Of a DNA stretch of 64,000 nucleotides, positions 34,519-44,080 are shown one piece after another; the first letter of the stretch is position 1; every line of letters starts with the position of its first letter. Origin of the DNA: Myxococcota bacterium. GTDB taxonomy: Bacteria > Myxococcota_A > Polyangia > JAAYKL01. Location: the NCBI GenBank assembly GCA_030065855.1, contig JASJCT010000005.1:1-64000 (forward strand), read 5' to 3'. Made by a program: the position numbers and the translations under genes. A model generated the notes under the pieces. The model did not search any database. It was not told the origin of the DNA and saw only the letters and a list, made by a program, of their open reading frames with translations.

Positions 34519-36063
34519 ATGAGTACCTCGTCTATGAAACCCGGCAGCAAATCCACCACCGAGGAGGCCCTGCGACGGGAACGGGACAGAGCCCAGCAGT
34601 ACTTGGACATCGCCGGCGTCATCTTGGTGGCCATCGATAAACGCGGATGCGTGACAATGATCAATAAAAAGGGCTGTGAGGTTCTAGGGTACGACGAAGC
34701 GGAGATCATCGGAAAAAACTGGTTCGATACCTTCTTACCCAAGTGGCTCAGAGATAGCGTTGTGCCAGTTTTTCATGATCTCATAGCCGGTGCAACGGCC
34801 GGTGTGGAATATTATGAAAACCCAGTGGTCAACAGTCGGGGTGAGGAGCGACGCATTGCTTGGCACAACCAGGTGCTGAGGGAAAAAGACGGCCGCATCA
34901 TTGGTACGCTGAGTTCGGGTGAGGATATCACCGAGCGGCACATCGCTGAACAGGCGCGTAAACAGAGCGAAAAATGGCTGGTAACCACCCTGAGCAGCAT
35001 TGGAGAGGCAGTGCTGGCCGCAGATGTGCACGGGAAAATATCATTTATCAATCCAGTCGCTGAAGTCCTGACTGGATGGTCCGCTGCAGAGGCCAGGAAA
35101 TGCCCACTCCCCAGGGTTTTCAACATCATAGACGAGTCATCTCAGGAGCCAGTGGTAGATGCGGTGTCGACGATATTAAGCGAACAAATGAAGAAGAGCG
35201 TTGCCCCGGTAAAGGTCCTCATTTCAAAAGACGGCACCCGCAAACACGTTGCCATTAATGGTTCGCCCATTGCCACTGATAGCGGCCAACCCCTTGGCGT
35301 GGTTTTTGTTTTCAGGGACCTGACGGAAGAGCGCGAACGAGAGGCCATGCTGTTGCACCATCAAAAACTCCAGTCCTTAGGTACCTTGGCCGCCGGGATT
35401 GCCCACGAAATCAACAATCCACTAAATGGCATCATGAATTACGGTGAGCTGTTGCAGCTTCGCTTGGGGCCACAAAGCCCACTGGTCGGTTTTGCAAAGG
35501 GTATCGTCGAAGAGTGTGAGCGTATCGGTGGCATTGTGAAAAACTTACTCGCCTTCTCTCGCCAGCAGGTAGAAGCCCATAGCCCGGCGCGTATCGCCGA
35601 CATCATTGCGACCACCTTATCCTTGATCGAGCGCATCTTACATCGGGATCAGATAGAGATAATAGAAAATATTCCAGGGGACCTGCCCAAGATAAATTGC
35701 CGCAGCCAACAGATAATGCAGGTCCTGATGAACCTCATCACCAATGCCAGGGATGCCCTAAACGAAAAATACAGCACATACGATGAAAATAAGCAAATCG
35801 AGATCAGCGCCCGCCTGTTTAAAAAAGACGGCATCCATTGGATACGAACGAGTGTTTCAGACCGGGGTTTGGGTATTCCCCCTGAGATCATGCCCCGTAT
35901 CTTTGACCCCTTTTTTACGACAAAGCCCACGGAAGCGGGCACAGGTCTGGGACTTTCAGTAAGCCACGGCATCATCCAGGCGCACCACGGCAGGCTCTGG
36001 GCCGAGAGCACGGTCGGTCACGGGTCCCAGTTCCATATTGATTTGCAGGTGGATAACAGATGA
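34519..36063 (+). CDS. Soluble PAS-PAS histidine kinase (NtrB-like)
   Basis: 514 residues, no TM segments, so cytoplasmic. GGGAGA precedes the ATG. PAS 1 (about 25-145) and PAS 2 (about 150-275), then HisKA with His296 in A-H-E-I-N-N-P-L-N-G-I, and HATPase with N-L-I-T-N-A-R-D-A-L, D-R-G-L-G-I-P-P and G-T-G-L-G-L-S boxes. The H-E-I-N-N-P class pairs with NtrC-type regulators, so the regulator at 9262-10686 is one possible partner; nothing adjacent supports this. The gap 34252-34518 upstream is A/T-rich and holds no gene. Convergent with the DUF4340 gene. Confidence 0.92.
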   Translation: MSTSSMKPGSKSTTEEALRRERDRAQQYLDIAGVILVAIDKRGCVTMINKKGCEVLGYDEAEIIGKNWFDTFLPKWLRDSVVPVFHDLIAGATAGVEYYENPVVNSRGEERRIAWHNQVLREKDGRIIGTLSSGEDITERHIAEQARKQSEKWLVTTLSSIGEAVLAADVHGKISFINPVAEVLTGWSAAEARKCPLPRVFNIIDESSQEPVVDAVSTILSEQMKKSVAPVKVLISKDGTRKHVAINGSPIATDSGQPLGVVFVFRDLTEEREREAMLLHHQKLQSLGTLAAGIAHEINNPLNGIMNYGELLQLRLGPQSPLVGFAKGIVEECERIGGIVKNLLAFSRQQVEAHSPARIADIIATTLSLIERILHRDQIEIIENIPGDLPKINCRSQQIMQVLMNLITNARDALNEKYSTYDENKQIEISARLFKKDGIHWIRTSVSDRGLGIPPEIMPRIFDPFFTTKPTEAGTGLGLSVSHGIIQAHHGRLWAESTVGHGSQFHIDLQVDNR

Positions 36064-36077
36064 ACGACCCATTGGTG

Positions 36078-37211
36078 TTATGGGGGGGGCTGCTTTGCCA
36101 TTTGAGCCTGGATTTTTTTGAGCACGTCCGGTGGGATTTGCTGTGTCCCTGGCGCACCACCCATTGCCGGAAGGGGTGCTCCCCCTTGGCCTGCTCTAGC
36201 CTCAGCAGCTTTTTGGGCCCGCTCTGCTTCCTTTTTGACGTCCGCATCAGTCCGGGCAAAGTCATCGGCTTTGACCTTCAGCCGCGCAATCTTGGACGTT
36301 GACACCAGAAACACCTGATCCGAGGCAGATGTCTTTACGTACGTCTGTTTGTCGGCTTCAATGTCGTTGCCAAAAACTAGGGTCGTTATCTCCTCCCCGT
36401 CGCCGGCACCTGTGAACGCCACGATAGCTCGATCCGCGGTTTCGTCGAGGCCTGTGCTCTCAGGGGGAAGGGGAGCATCCACAAAGTCACGTGCCATCAC
36501 ACTAGCGACAGACCGAATCACCCCCATGGCTTTTTTCTCATCAAAATTCTTAATGGCCACGTCCACTGGCGCAAGCGATCTATCTGCCCCTTCACCTTCA
36601 AATGCAAAAGCAACCGCGTCTTTGCCAGTCTTGAACGTCACCTTTTTGATGGCATCTACTTCGGCTTTAAAAATAATCTTGTTGCGCAGGTCCTTTGCGG
36701 ATTTGTCAAAGGTGCTGCGGTGGTACCCCCTGACCCGATAAACCGGATCCCCATCCGGGCGTTTGACAAACGTCATGCCGTTTTTGGACTTGCCGACGAT
36801 GAATCGGCCAAGGGTCTGCTCCCCATTGCGCACAGTGACGTCGATACCCTGGTCTGGGTCGACTTGAAATGTCTCATGGCGCGCCTTGTCCTCTGAAATA
36901 ACATCGACAATGCTGAAATCCGACAGGGCATCGACCATCCGCCTCACCGTGCCGTCCACGATTTTATACGCAACCGGCTCAACCAACCGCCAGGTATCTT
37001 CTTGCTTCTTTAAAACGATTTTTTCGGTCTTTTTTTCCCCATCTCCCTTGGCCTTGCGAAGGATTTGAATGGTATCGAAGTCGCTATTGGAAATGAGCGG
37101 CGCGGCAGCACTGGCCGGCTGCGCATCCTCAGCAGGCCCGCCGCGAAATACTGCAAAGACGATGACGCCGAGAATTGCAAGAACAGCCAATGCAACGAGG
37201 TTTTTTACCAT
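36078..37211 (-). CDS. DUF4340 membrane-anchored protein of a GldAFG-like ABC system
   Basis: 377 residues; GGAGGGAG precedes the ATG. N-terminal TM helix (about 4-22), then an exported mixed alpha/beta region matching DUF4340: D-T-W-R-L-V-E-P-V, repeated G-K-S-K-N-G-M-T-F and V-Y-R-V-R-G-Y. The C-terminal tail is rich in Ala, Pro and Met. This family is almost always encoded after a GldG-like protein, as here (15 bases downstream of it). The system probably exports a substrate or remodels the envelope; its cargo is unknown. Confidence 0.85.
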   Translation of the reverse strand: MVKNLVALAVLAILGVIVFAVFRGGPAEDAQPASAAAPLISNSDFDTIQILRKAKGDGEKKTEKIVLKKQEDTWRLVEPVAYKIVDGTVRRMVDALSDFSIVDVISEDKARHETFQVDPDQGIDVTVRNGEQTLGRFIVGKSKNGMTFVKRPDGDPVYRVRGYHRSTFDKSAKDLRNKIIFKAEVDAIKKVTFKTGKDAVAFAFEGEGADRSLAPVDVAIKNFDEKKAMGVIRSVASVMARDFVDAPLPPESTGLDETADRAIVAFTGAGDGEEITTLVFGNDIEADKQTYVKTSASDQVFLVSTSKIARLKVKADDFARTDADVKKEAERAQKAAEARAGQGGAPLPAMGGAPGTQQIPPDVLKKIQAQMAKQPPP

Positions 37212-37226
37212 TTTGTCTCCCTCCTG

Positions 37227-38930
37227 TTAGCGGCCGCTTCTCGATCGCCGAATGCGCCATCGAATCAGGCCGAATAAGATAAACGCGAACGGGATGCCGA
37301 TGATATTGCCGTACTTAGCTGCTGCCTTTACCCCTTCGGAGGTTTTCTCAAGCGGTGGATCCGCTACGGTTTTCATGCGCACCGCGATTAGATCGTCTTC
37401 GCTAACCAGCCAATCCAGCGCATTTTGAACAAATGAAAAGTTGTTCAATGCTTGTCGGCGGTCCATGCGGGCCAGGTAGCTGATTTTATCATCCCTGGGC
37501 AGGCCCGATGATCCTACAGCAATAATCCGACCGGGTGTGCGTCCCTGTTCGAGGAATTGGCCTTCCTGGGGCGCATTCAGATCGGTCGCGTCCTTTTTAT
37601 CAACAACCGCGGGGAGTGGCTTTCCCTTGAAATAGCTGGTGAACGTGCCGCTCACAGCAGCGGCCATGGGTACAGAACTCTCCAGGTTGCTGGAAGGGGT
37701 AATGCTGCAGGGATCCACGACTGCTGTGGCTGCGTCCACAACCCAAGCGTTGCCAGAGCTGAAGGAAATTTCCCGTGCCTCTTTGTCGCTTTCCTTCCGC
37801 ACGGCGTCGCTTAAGCGAACCGGGCTGGCGTACGGCAGGGTGAGGCTCCCTAAGCGGTAGGTCACCGGGTGATCTTCGCCAAAAGCTGTGATCAGAGGCC
37901 ATGCCGGATAGGGCCTGGGAAGGGGAAGGGGGATTGGCGGACACCGGGCACCAAAGTTCGCAGCCTGGGTATCCATGACGAGGGTATCTGCCACCAGGAT
38001 CCCATGGTGTTTGAGAAAGTTCTTTAAATTGGTTTCGTTTACTTTGGTGTTGTACTCAGGAGGCATGCCCGGCAATTGGCCTTGTTGCACGTCGATGGTT
38101 ACGCCATCGATAAAGACGGCAAGGGATCCGCCCCGCATGAGAAATTGATCAATTTCGTACAGCTCTTTTTGGTCAAAATCCTCCCGCGCACCGCCAATGA
38201 CGAGGGCCTTGATGTCGCTCGGTAGGGTTGGCTCGCCTTTTTTAAAGTCGATTTGTCGGTAGTTATAAATATCTAAATTGTGGCGAATATTTCGATATTC
38301 CCCTTGGGATCTCGGATCCTGGCGCATCATTTGTTGCTGGTTGGGGTTTTGCTCGGGTGTGATTTCAGGTTCCCCGTGACCCACGAGAAAGCCCAGGGTG
38401 GCCCGCTGTCCTGATATCTTCTTGAGCACTGAGGTAATCTGGTATTCCAGTCCCACTGGCGACTCCACCGCGGCAATGACTTCTGTGTTCTCCCCGTAAC
38501 TGAATGAGATACCGCGATAGCCTTCCTTGACCGTGGCCTGATCCTTTTCGATATCCGGGTTGGGCATTTTTTGAATGCCCAGGCTCTTTGCGATCTTCTC
38601 CTGCTCTTCATCGCCGGCTGGATCGATAAACGCGACCGCCATGTTACCATTCGAGTGCTGAGCGTATTCCTCCAGCATATCGCTCACGTGACGCTCCAGG
38701 GTTGCGTACCTCCCTGGAAGGTTTTTCGTAAAATAGGCCTTCACGACGAGCTTGTCCGAAAGGCTTTCCACAACGGAAATGGAAGCCCGGGACAAGGTAA
38801 ACAAGCCGTCCTCGGTCAGATCTCCCCGGAAAAAAAAGCGAATCGAGAGAATATTTACCAAAATTAAGATACCGAGAAGGCTCACTAAAAAGATCGTGGT
38901 TTCGTTTCTTTTTTTTGTCTTCGCGCTCAC
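37227..38930 (-). CDS. GldG-like auxiliary protein of ABC transporter
   Basis: 567 residues from GTG 38930, which has GGAGG 6 bases upstream, just after the permease stop. TM helix at about 14-34, a large periplasmic ABC_transp_aux (GldG/IFT52-like) domain with Y-A-Q-H-S-N-G-N and F-L-V-G-H-G-E-P-E-I, and a C-terminal TM helix (about 540-560) with a basic end. The arrangement is as in the Gld gliding-associated ABC complexes of Bacteroidota and their relatives in Deltaproteobacteria. Operon order is ATPase, permease, GldG, DUF4340. Confidence 0.9.
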   Translation of the reverse strand: MSAKTKKRNETTIFLVSLLGILILVNILSIRFFFRGDLTEDGLFTLSRASISVVESLSDKLVVKAYFTKNLPGRYATLERHVSDMLEEYAQHSNGNMAVAFIDPAGDEEQEKIAKSLGIQKMPNPDIEKDQATVKEGYRGISFSYGENTEVIAAVESPVGLEYQITSVLKKISGQRATLGFLVGHGEPEITPEQNPNQQQMMRQDPRSQGEYRNIRHNLDIYNYRQIDFKKGEPTLPSDIKALVIGGAREDFDQKELYEIDQFLMRGGSLAVFIDGVTIDVQQGQLPGMPPEYNTKVNETNLKNFLKHHGILVADTLVMDTQAANFGARCPPIPLPLPRPYPAWPLITAFGEDHPVTYRLGSLTLPYASPVRLSDAVRKESDKEAREISFSSGNAWVVDAATAVVDPCSITPSSNLESSVPMAAAVSGTFTSYFKGKPLPAVVDKKDATDLNAPQEGQFLEQGRTPGRIIAVGSSGLPRDDKISYLARMDRRQALNNFSFVQNALDWLVSEDDLIAVRMKTVADPPLEKTSEGVKAAAKYGNIIGIPFAFILFGLIRWRIRRSRSGR

Positions 38931-38933
38931 GGG

Positions 38934-39644
38934 TTACCTCCACTGCCGGGATTCGAGGGATCGAAAAGCGAAAAACAGGCTGATAACGGTGCAGGACAGG
39001 AAAAAGACGATGTCCCGGCTGTCGACTAAGCCTCGGGCGGCGTTGCGAAAATGCGCGCTAAAGCTTAAGTACTCGAAGATGCTCGCCAGGGTCGCCGGCA
39101 AGAAAATGACGAATTTATCAATCATAATGAAGAACATCGATAAAAAGAGGCCGATGACAAAGGCCACGATCTGATTTTCGGTCCAACTCGACGCCAAAAG
39201 GCCCAGGGCCAGACAGGCAGATCCCATCATGAGCAGTCCCAAATACCCCCCCCAGACAGGGCCCCAATCCATGTCGCCGAACTGAGAGATAGTGATGGCG
39301 TAGGGCAAGGTGAGCAGGAGTGCGGAAACCAGAAAAAGAAGCGAGGCAAAGAACTTGCCCAAGATGACATCCACGTCCCTTACAGGCATCGTGATCAGCA
39401 TTTCTATGGTGCCTGCCCGTCGCTCCTCAGCGATAAGTCGCATGGTGATGGCTGGGATGAAGAAAAAGTACATAAAGGGAATCAGTGAGAAAAAATCGCG
39501 CATGGACACCCTGTCCCGGGTAAAAAATGGGATGAAAAAAAGCACCCCCACCATCACCAGAAACGCAGTAATGACAAAATATGCGACCGGCGAGTTGAAG
39601 TACGCCTTAAATTCTCGCCTGGCAATTACAAGCATGGTGCGCAT
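38934..39644 (-). CDS. ABC-2 type permease, GldF-like
   Basis: 236 residues, six predicted TM helices; GGGAGG precedes the ATG. The N-terminus A-R-R-E-F-K-A-Y-F-N-S-P-V-A-Y and the R-R-A-G-T-I-E-M-L-I-T-M-P-V loop (about 75-92) are typical of ABC-2 permeases of the GldF/NosY kind. It would pair with the ATPase encoded 31 bases upstream and the GldG-like protein immediately downstream. Inner-membrane channel of the complex. Confidence 0.92.
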   Translation of the reverse strand: MRTMLVIARREFKAYFNSPVAYFVITAFLVMVGVLFFIPFFTRDRVSMRDFFSLIPFMYFFFIPAITMRLIAEERRAGTIEMLITMPVRDVDVILGKFFASLLFLVSALLLTLPYAITISQFGDMDWGPVWGGYLGLLMMGSACLALGLLASSWTENQIVAFVIGLFLSMFFIMIDKFVIFLPATLASIFEYLSFSAHFRNAARGLVDSRDIVFFLSCTVISLFFAFRSLESRQWR

Positions 39645-39675
39645 TTAGCTGTCCTCCCTTTGTGCTGAGCAGCAC

Positions 39676-40659
39676 TCAGTGTGTTGTCGATCTGGACGGC
39701 TGGGCCGAGGTCGTGAGTCGCCTGAATATGGACTCTAAATCGACCTGCTTGCGGCCAAGACCGAGCAGCACCCAATTTTGTTCCACCGCGATCCGAAAAA
39801 TATCAGCGCGTACATCCCTGTCGGCCTGGCCGCGGACCACCACCCCGATCTCATCTTGCTGGCCATCGCTCGCCACATCGACCCCCCGGACACCATCTAT
39901 CTTGGAAAATGCCTCTCGAATCGCTGCCTGTTCCTCCTGAGGCTTGGCGAGGACCACATCGTACCGCGCGCCGCCCCGCTCTGCTTCGAGTTCCTCTGGG
40001 CGTCCGTCCGCAACGAGTTTGCCCTGGTGGATGATGATCACGCGCTGCGCCGCTGCCTGAACTTCTGCCAGGTTGTGGGTCGACAAAATAACCGTGCGCT
40101 CCTTGCCCAGGGATTTTATCAGCTCCCGAATCTCCACTATTTGGTTGGGGTCGAGACCAGATGTGGGCTCGTCCAAAATGAGGATTGCCGGGTTGTGTAC
40201 CATTGCCTGGGCCAGGCCCACCCGTTGCCGAAACCCTTTGGACAGGGTTCGGATATCTCTAGCGGCCACGTCTTTCAAACCGCAGATTTCAAGCACCTTT
40301 TCGATGGCCCCGGTCTTCTGCGCCCCGGTCATTGATCGCACATCCGCGACAAAATCGAGATATTCCTTAACTTGCATGTCCACATACAGGGGGGCGTTTT
40401 CCGGTAGATATCCCACTTGGCGTCGTATCTCCAGGGAGTGGCGGAAAATATCCATGCCGGCGACCGAGACCTCCCCCTTTGTCGGTGCGATAAAACACGT
40501 CAATATTTTCATTGTCGTCGTCTTACCAGCGCCGTTCGGACCCAGGAAACCGAGCACCTCGCCCTTGTTAACGCCGAATGACACATCATCGAGGGCCAGA
40601 ATTTTATCGTATACCTTGGTGAGGTTCTTTACCTCGATCATTCTTTCGTGTGTCGCCAT
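39676..40659 (-). CDS. ABC transporter ATP-binding protein, GldA-like
   Basis: 327 residues from ATG 40659, preceded by AAGAGG; a longer frame to 40698 has no ribosome site. Walker A G-P-N-G-A-G-K-T-T, Q-loop, signature L-S-K-G-F-R-Q-R (a variant of LSGGQ), Walker B I-L-I-L-D-E-P-T-S-G-L-D and H-loop L-S-T-H-N. A C-terminal regulatory extension of about 100 residues is usual for this subfamily. It powers the permease downstream. First gene of a four-gene operon. Confidence 0.95.
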   Translation of the reverse strand: MATHERMIEVKNLTKVYDKILALDDVSFGVNKGEVLGFLGPNGAGKTTTMKILTCFIAPTKGEVSVAGMDIFRHSLEIRRQVGYLPENAPLYVDMQVKEYLDFVADVRSMTGAQKTGAIEKVLEICGLKDVAARDIRTLSKGFRQRVGLAQAMVHNPAILILDEPTSGLDPNQIVEIRELIKSLGKERTVILSTHNLAEVQAAAQRVIIIHQGKLVADGRPEELEAERGGARYDVVLAKPQEEQAAIREAFSKIDGVRGVDVASDGQQDEIGVVVRGQADRDVRADIFRIAVEQNWVLLGLGRKQVDLESIFRRLTTSAQPSRSTTH

Positions 40660-40831
40660 ATTGAACCTCTTTTTAGAAGCCGATCCATCCCAATTCACTA
40701 AAAACCCGTAAATCTCTATCCAGCATCAAAAATCATGTCAAGTTCTTGCGAAGCTTTGCCTCCAACCGACCAGTATGAATGACGTGCCCGCCTTCGCCAA
40801 GCCTACGGCGAGGTTATCGAGTTTCAAGGTA

Positions 40832-40887
40832 GATTTCGTAAATCCAAGATCTCGCCGCGTTGATTTCGCAAATCCAAGATCCCGCCG
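40832..40887. repeat. 30-bp-spaced direct repeat
   Basis: GATTTCGTAAATCCAAGATC at 40832 recurs as GATTTCGCAAATCCAAGATC at 40862, each followed by a CGCCG; the period is exactly 30 bp. It lies between the ABC operon start and the lysS stop. The gap 40660-40927 shows no gene and no clear promoter. Confidence 0.7.
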
Positions 40888-40927
40888 GAGGCTCGGCGGA
40901 GGCGGACACGTCAAGACTTGCAGACGT

Positions 40928-42499
40928 CTATCCCACCCGTTCTTCAATGAGTTCGACCACGCGCTGTACCCCCACGAGTCGGGCAAAGGAGCCGAATCGA
41001 GGTCCCCGTTCCTGCCCGAGCAGCACTTGATAGATCGCTGCAAAGAAATCTCTGGGATCTACGCCGTGGTCCCGAGCGATATCAAATACAAGGGATTGCA
41101 GCGCCTTTTCGTTCATTTCGCTGGCCTCGGGGGATTGGAGCGCCTCTGCAAGCGCTGCAAAAAGGCCGCGTTCGGTTTCAGTGGGCGGGCGATACTGTTT
41201 ACCGGGTAGGATATGGTCCTCGTAATACCGGAGCCCTTTTTCAATGAGTGGGGTGACGATCTCGGGGTATTCGGCTGAAGTTGGATCATAGCGGGTGAGA
41301 AATTTGTTAAGGAGATCGATGTCGGGTTGGCCGAGGGCTGAGATCAGATTGTTAACGAGGGAAAAATTGATGGACCCACCATATGTTGGAACGCTTCTGC
41401 CGGCATCATGAATATGCCAGATCGGGGTATCGGGCCGCTTATCCCCATCAATATCTCGGTAGCGCCGAAGCGTGTCCAAATATTCATCCATGGCCTTGGG
41501 GATAACGCCGAAATGGAGCTTTTTGGCCTGCCGCGGATCCCTGAAGATAAAATAGGCCAGGGATTCAACCGGGGCGAAACATAGCCACTCCTCCACCGAG
41601 ATACCATTGCCCCGCGACTTGGATATTTTTTCGCCTTGCTCATCGAGAAACAACTCGTAGAAATACCCACACGGCGGTCGACCACCGATGGCCCGAACTA
41701 TCTTCGAAGACAGGGCTGCTGATGGGATGAGGTCCTTGCCGTACATTTCATAATTTACACCGTAGCAGTACCATCTGAGTGCCCAATCCATCTTCCAGCC
41801 CATCTTTGTATGGCCGTCGAGTACTGATGCCGTGCCCTGATGCCCGCAGCCCGTCACATCCCCAAACGGCGCATCGCAGGCATAGTCGAGGGCGCGCTCA
41901 TCTGTTCGATACCCGGTAACCCGGGTGGTGTAGATCCGCCCGCATCTCTCGCAGCAAGGCAAAAATGGCGACCATGTCTCTCGGTTTTCCTCTTTGAGGG
42001 TGGGCAAAATGATGTCGAGGATGGGGGCTACATGTTCGAGCATTTTGATAAGACCCGGGTTAAATGCCCCACTCCGATAGGCTTCTGAGGCGGATCTGAG
42101 CTCGTAGTCAAAGCCGAAAGCATCTAAAAATTCCCTTAGCTTGCCTATCATATGACCGGAAAAGGAGTCACAGCAGCCGTAGGGATCTGGAATATCGCAC
42201 AGGGGTTTGCCCAAGTGCTCGGCCAGTATTTCTGGCCGGGGGAGGTTTTCCGGTATTTTCCTCAGGCCGTCCAGGTCGTCACTGAACGCGATGAGTGAGG
42301 TAGTGCCGCCGGTCAAGTGTTCGTAAGCACTCTTGACCCACGTGGTGCGCGCCACCTCGGCGAACGTGCCGATATGGGGCAACCCGCTGGGACCAAACCC
42401 GGTTTCGAAGATAACCGTTTCTGGCGGGGCATCTTTCCCAAAGGACTGCGCGATGCGCATGGCCTCCTTAAAAGGCCAGGATTTGTATTTCGGCGTCAT
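40928..42499 (-). CDS. lysS: Lysyl-tRNA synthetase, class I
   Basis: 523 residues, typical for LysRS-I; GAGGAGGTGAC precedes the ATG. HIGH-type motif P-H-I-G-T-F at 41-46 and KMSKS-type K-I-S-K-S at 291-295 in a Rossmann-fold catalytic domain, with zinc-binding C-C-E-R-C and C-D-A...C-G-H cysteines (182-186, 208-219) and an alpha-helical anticodon-binding C-terminus. It charges tRNA-Lys. Most bacteria use the unrelated class II enzyme; class I occurs in archaea, spirochaetes, alphaproteobacteria and scattered others. Nothing else in the window is a LysRS. Confidence 0.96.
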   Translation of the reverse strand: MTPKYKSWPFKEAMRIAQSFGKDAPPETVIFETGFGPSGLPHIGTFAEVARTTWVKSAYEHLTGGTTSLIAFSDDLDGLRKIPENLPRPEILAEHLGKPLCDIPDPYGCCDSFSGHMIGKLREFLDAFGFDYELRSASEAYRSGAFNPGLIKMLEHVAPILDIILPTLKEENRETWSPFLPCCERCGRIYTTRVTGYRTDERALDYACDAPFGDVTGCGHQGTASVLDGHTKMGWKMDWALRWYCYGVNYEMYGKDLIPSAALSSKIVRAIGGRPPCGYFYELFLDEQGEKISKSRGNGISVEEWLCFAPVESLAYFIFRDPRQAKKLHFGVIPKAMDEYLDTLRRYRDIDGDKRPDTPIWHIHDAGRSVPTYGGSINFSLVNNLISALGQPDIDLLNKFLTRYDPTSAEYPEIVTPLIEKGLRYYEDHILPGKQYRPPTETERGLFAALAEALQSPEASEMNEKALQSLVFDIARDHGVDPRDFFAAIYQVLLGQERGPRFGSFARLVGVQRVVELIEERVG

Positions 42500-43063
42500 G
42501 TCACCTCCTCATCTGCTGCGCGTCCAAAGGACTATTTCCCCCTGGGCACTTCTAATGTCAAGCAAGCAAATAAAGTCATAGGGAACCTCAAAAGTGGCTC
42601 ATTTTGTCACACTATAGTTGACATTCAGCGCAGCTAATTCAACATATCTCTTGAGAATTACAATCAAAAGGCCAACTCGCAAATAATTGGCCCATATATT
42701 GCTTTTGAAAAGCAGGTTTGGTAATTGCTTGTTTCAGAAAGGGAGAGAGGCTTTTTTATAGAGGACGAACTGAAGTGAGTGAGCAGGAATAATTTGCCCA
42801 ATCACCTGTTCATTCTTCCGACTGGCATTTATTTTTGAATTTTTCATCCCACTCTGAGGTGATGGATGTAGACGTCGGTATATTTGACGACCAGAATCTT
42901 CTCGGTTGACAAAAAAGGGAATTTTGACGATTTCTGGACAAACGCAATTAGAGATGCAACAGAAAAGGCGACGATTTGTTTTTCGGTATTTGTTCAGACT
43001 TTTAATAAAATCGAATTGTATGCTATGGGGACGAGAGCACCCTGTAGTTGTTGAGGCAGACAC
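42500..43063. other. Long A/T-rich intergenic leader ahead of the capsule operon
   Basis: 564 bases without a convincing gene; the 121-codon minus-strand frame at 42734-43099 overlaps the kpsF start and lacks a ribosome site. It contains a sigma-54 promoter match (42687-42703) and a TTGACA at 42618-42623 with only a weak -10. No ops element (GGCGGTAG) of the RfaH type was seen. Confidence 0.6.
42687..42703 (+). promoter_or_regulatory. Candidate sigma-54 promoter of the capsule operon
   Basis: TTGGCCCATATATTGCT: the -24 GG and -12 GC are separated by exactly 10 bases, with TTGGC and TTGCT matching the TTGGCAC-N5-TTGC[AT] consensus. Transcription would begin near 42714, leaving about 350 bases of leader before kpsF. 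The window encodes one NtrC-type activator (9262). Confidence 0.55.
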
Positions 43064-44068
43064 ATGGCGAATTCCATAACCAGCAATAAGATTTTGCACT
43101 TAAACCGCAGCAAGCTAGAAAAAGACGATGATCTCATCATTGGATTAGCTAGAGAAGTTTTTATTAAGCAATCAGATGCTATCGCGAATCTGGCCAGACG
43201 CATGAGCGCTGATTTCATGCGAGCAATTGGCTTTCTGATAGACACTAAAGGGCACGTAATCGTATCCGGCATGGGCAAATCTGGTCTTATTGGAAGAAAA
43301 ATCGCTGCCACATTTTCCTCTACCGGAACCCCCAGCTTCTTTGTTCATCCAGCAGAAGCGTATCACGGTGATCTCGGAATGATCACGAAAGACGACACGA
43401 TGATTCTTCTTTCCAATAGTGGAGAGACAGAGGAGATCGTTCGACTTATTCCCTTTCTCAGGCGGATGCAGATTCCCATTGTCAGCCTAGTGGGCAAGGT
43501 GCATTCCTCATTGGCCGAGCACTCGGATGCTGCTATCGACGCTTCAGTTGATAGCGAAGTATGCCCAAACAACCTCGCGCCGATGAATTCCTGCCTTGCG
43601 ACAATGGCCATTGGCGATGCATTGGCGGTATCACTCATGAGAAAGCGCGATTTTAAGCCCCAGGATTTTGCAAGGTTGCACCCCGGCGGCAGTCTGGGGC
43701 GTCGTCTCTTAACTAAAGTCCGAGATGTAATGCGCGCAGACAACTTGCCGATCGTTTCTGCTTTCCAATCGATAAGAGAATCTCTCGTTACCATGACAAC
43801 GGGGAGGCTCGGTCTGGTCCTGGTGGTCGAAGGAGAGAAGTTACTCGGCATCGTTACTGACGGTGACCTGCGCCGGGCGCTCCAAGATTACAATTGCATC
43901 CTCGACTTCCCCATCTCTAGAATCATGACCCCCAATCCAAAGACCGTTGGAGAAAATGTCATGTTGGTCGATGCAGAGAAGCTGATGAAGAAAGAAAAGA
44001 TAAAGGCCCTGGTGGTGGTGAACAGCAACGGAAAGGTCTCAGGCGTTCTCGAGATTTTCGATAACTAA
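43064..44068 (+). CDS. kpsF: Arabinose-5-phosphate isomerase (KpsF/KdsD/GutQ family)
   Basis: 334 residues. SIS domain (about 45-185) with V-S-G-M-G-K-S-G-L-I-G-R-K and L-L-S-N-S-G-E-T-E-E, then the C-P-N-N-L-A-P and L-H-P-G-G-S-L-G-R-R motifs, then two CBS domains (about 215-330). It converts ribulose-5-phosphate to arabinose-5-phosphate, the first committed step to Kdo. It heads the capsule operon, with the rest overlapping downstream, so it is named kpsF rather than kdsD. Confidence 0.93.
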   Translation: MANSITSNKILHLNRSKLEKDDDLIIGLAREVFIKQSDAIANLARRMSADFMRAIGFLIDTKGHVIVSGMGKSGLIGRKIAATFSSTGTPSFFVHPAEAYHGDLGMITKDDTMILLSNSGETEEIVRLIPFLRRMQIPIVSLVGKVHSSLAEHSDAAIDASVDSEVCPNNLAPMNSCLATMAIGDALAVSLMRKRDFKPQDFARLHPGGSLGRRLLTKVRDVMRADNLPIVSAFQSIRESLVTMTTGRLGLVLVVEGEKLLGIVTDGDLRRALQDYNCILDFPISRIMTPNPKTVGENVMLVDAEKLMKKEKIKALVVVNSNGKVSGVLEIFDN

Positions 44069-44080
44069 ACCAGGGATACC

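Noticed and set aside
40738-41043. 101-codon frame with a repeated R-R-D-L-G-F-A-K-S-T peptide
   Set aside because: It mostly overlaps the lysS end; the peptide repeat merely reflects the 30-bp DNA direct repeat.
42734-43099. 121-codon minus-strand frame in the capsule leader
   Set aside because: It overlaps the kpsF start, has no ribosome site or family feature, and the region is better explained as a regulatory leader.
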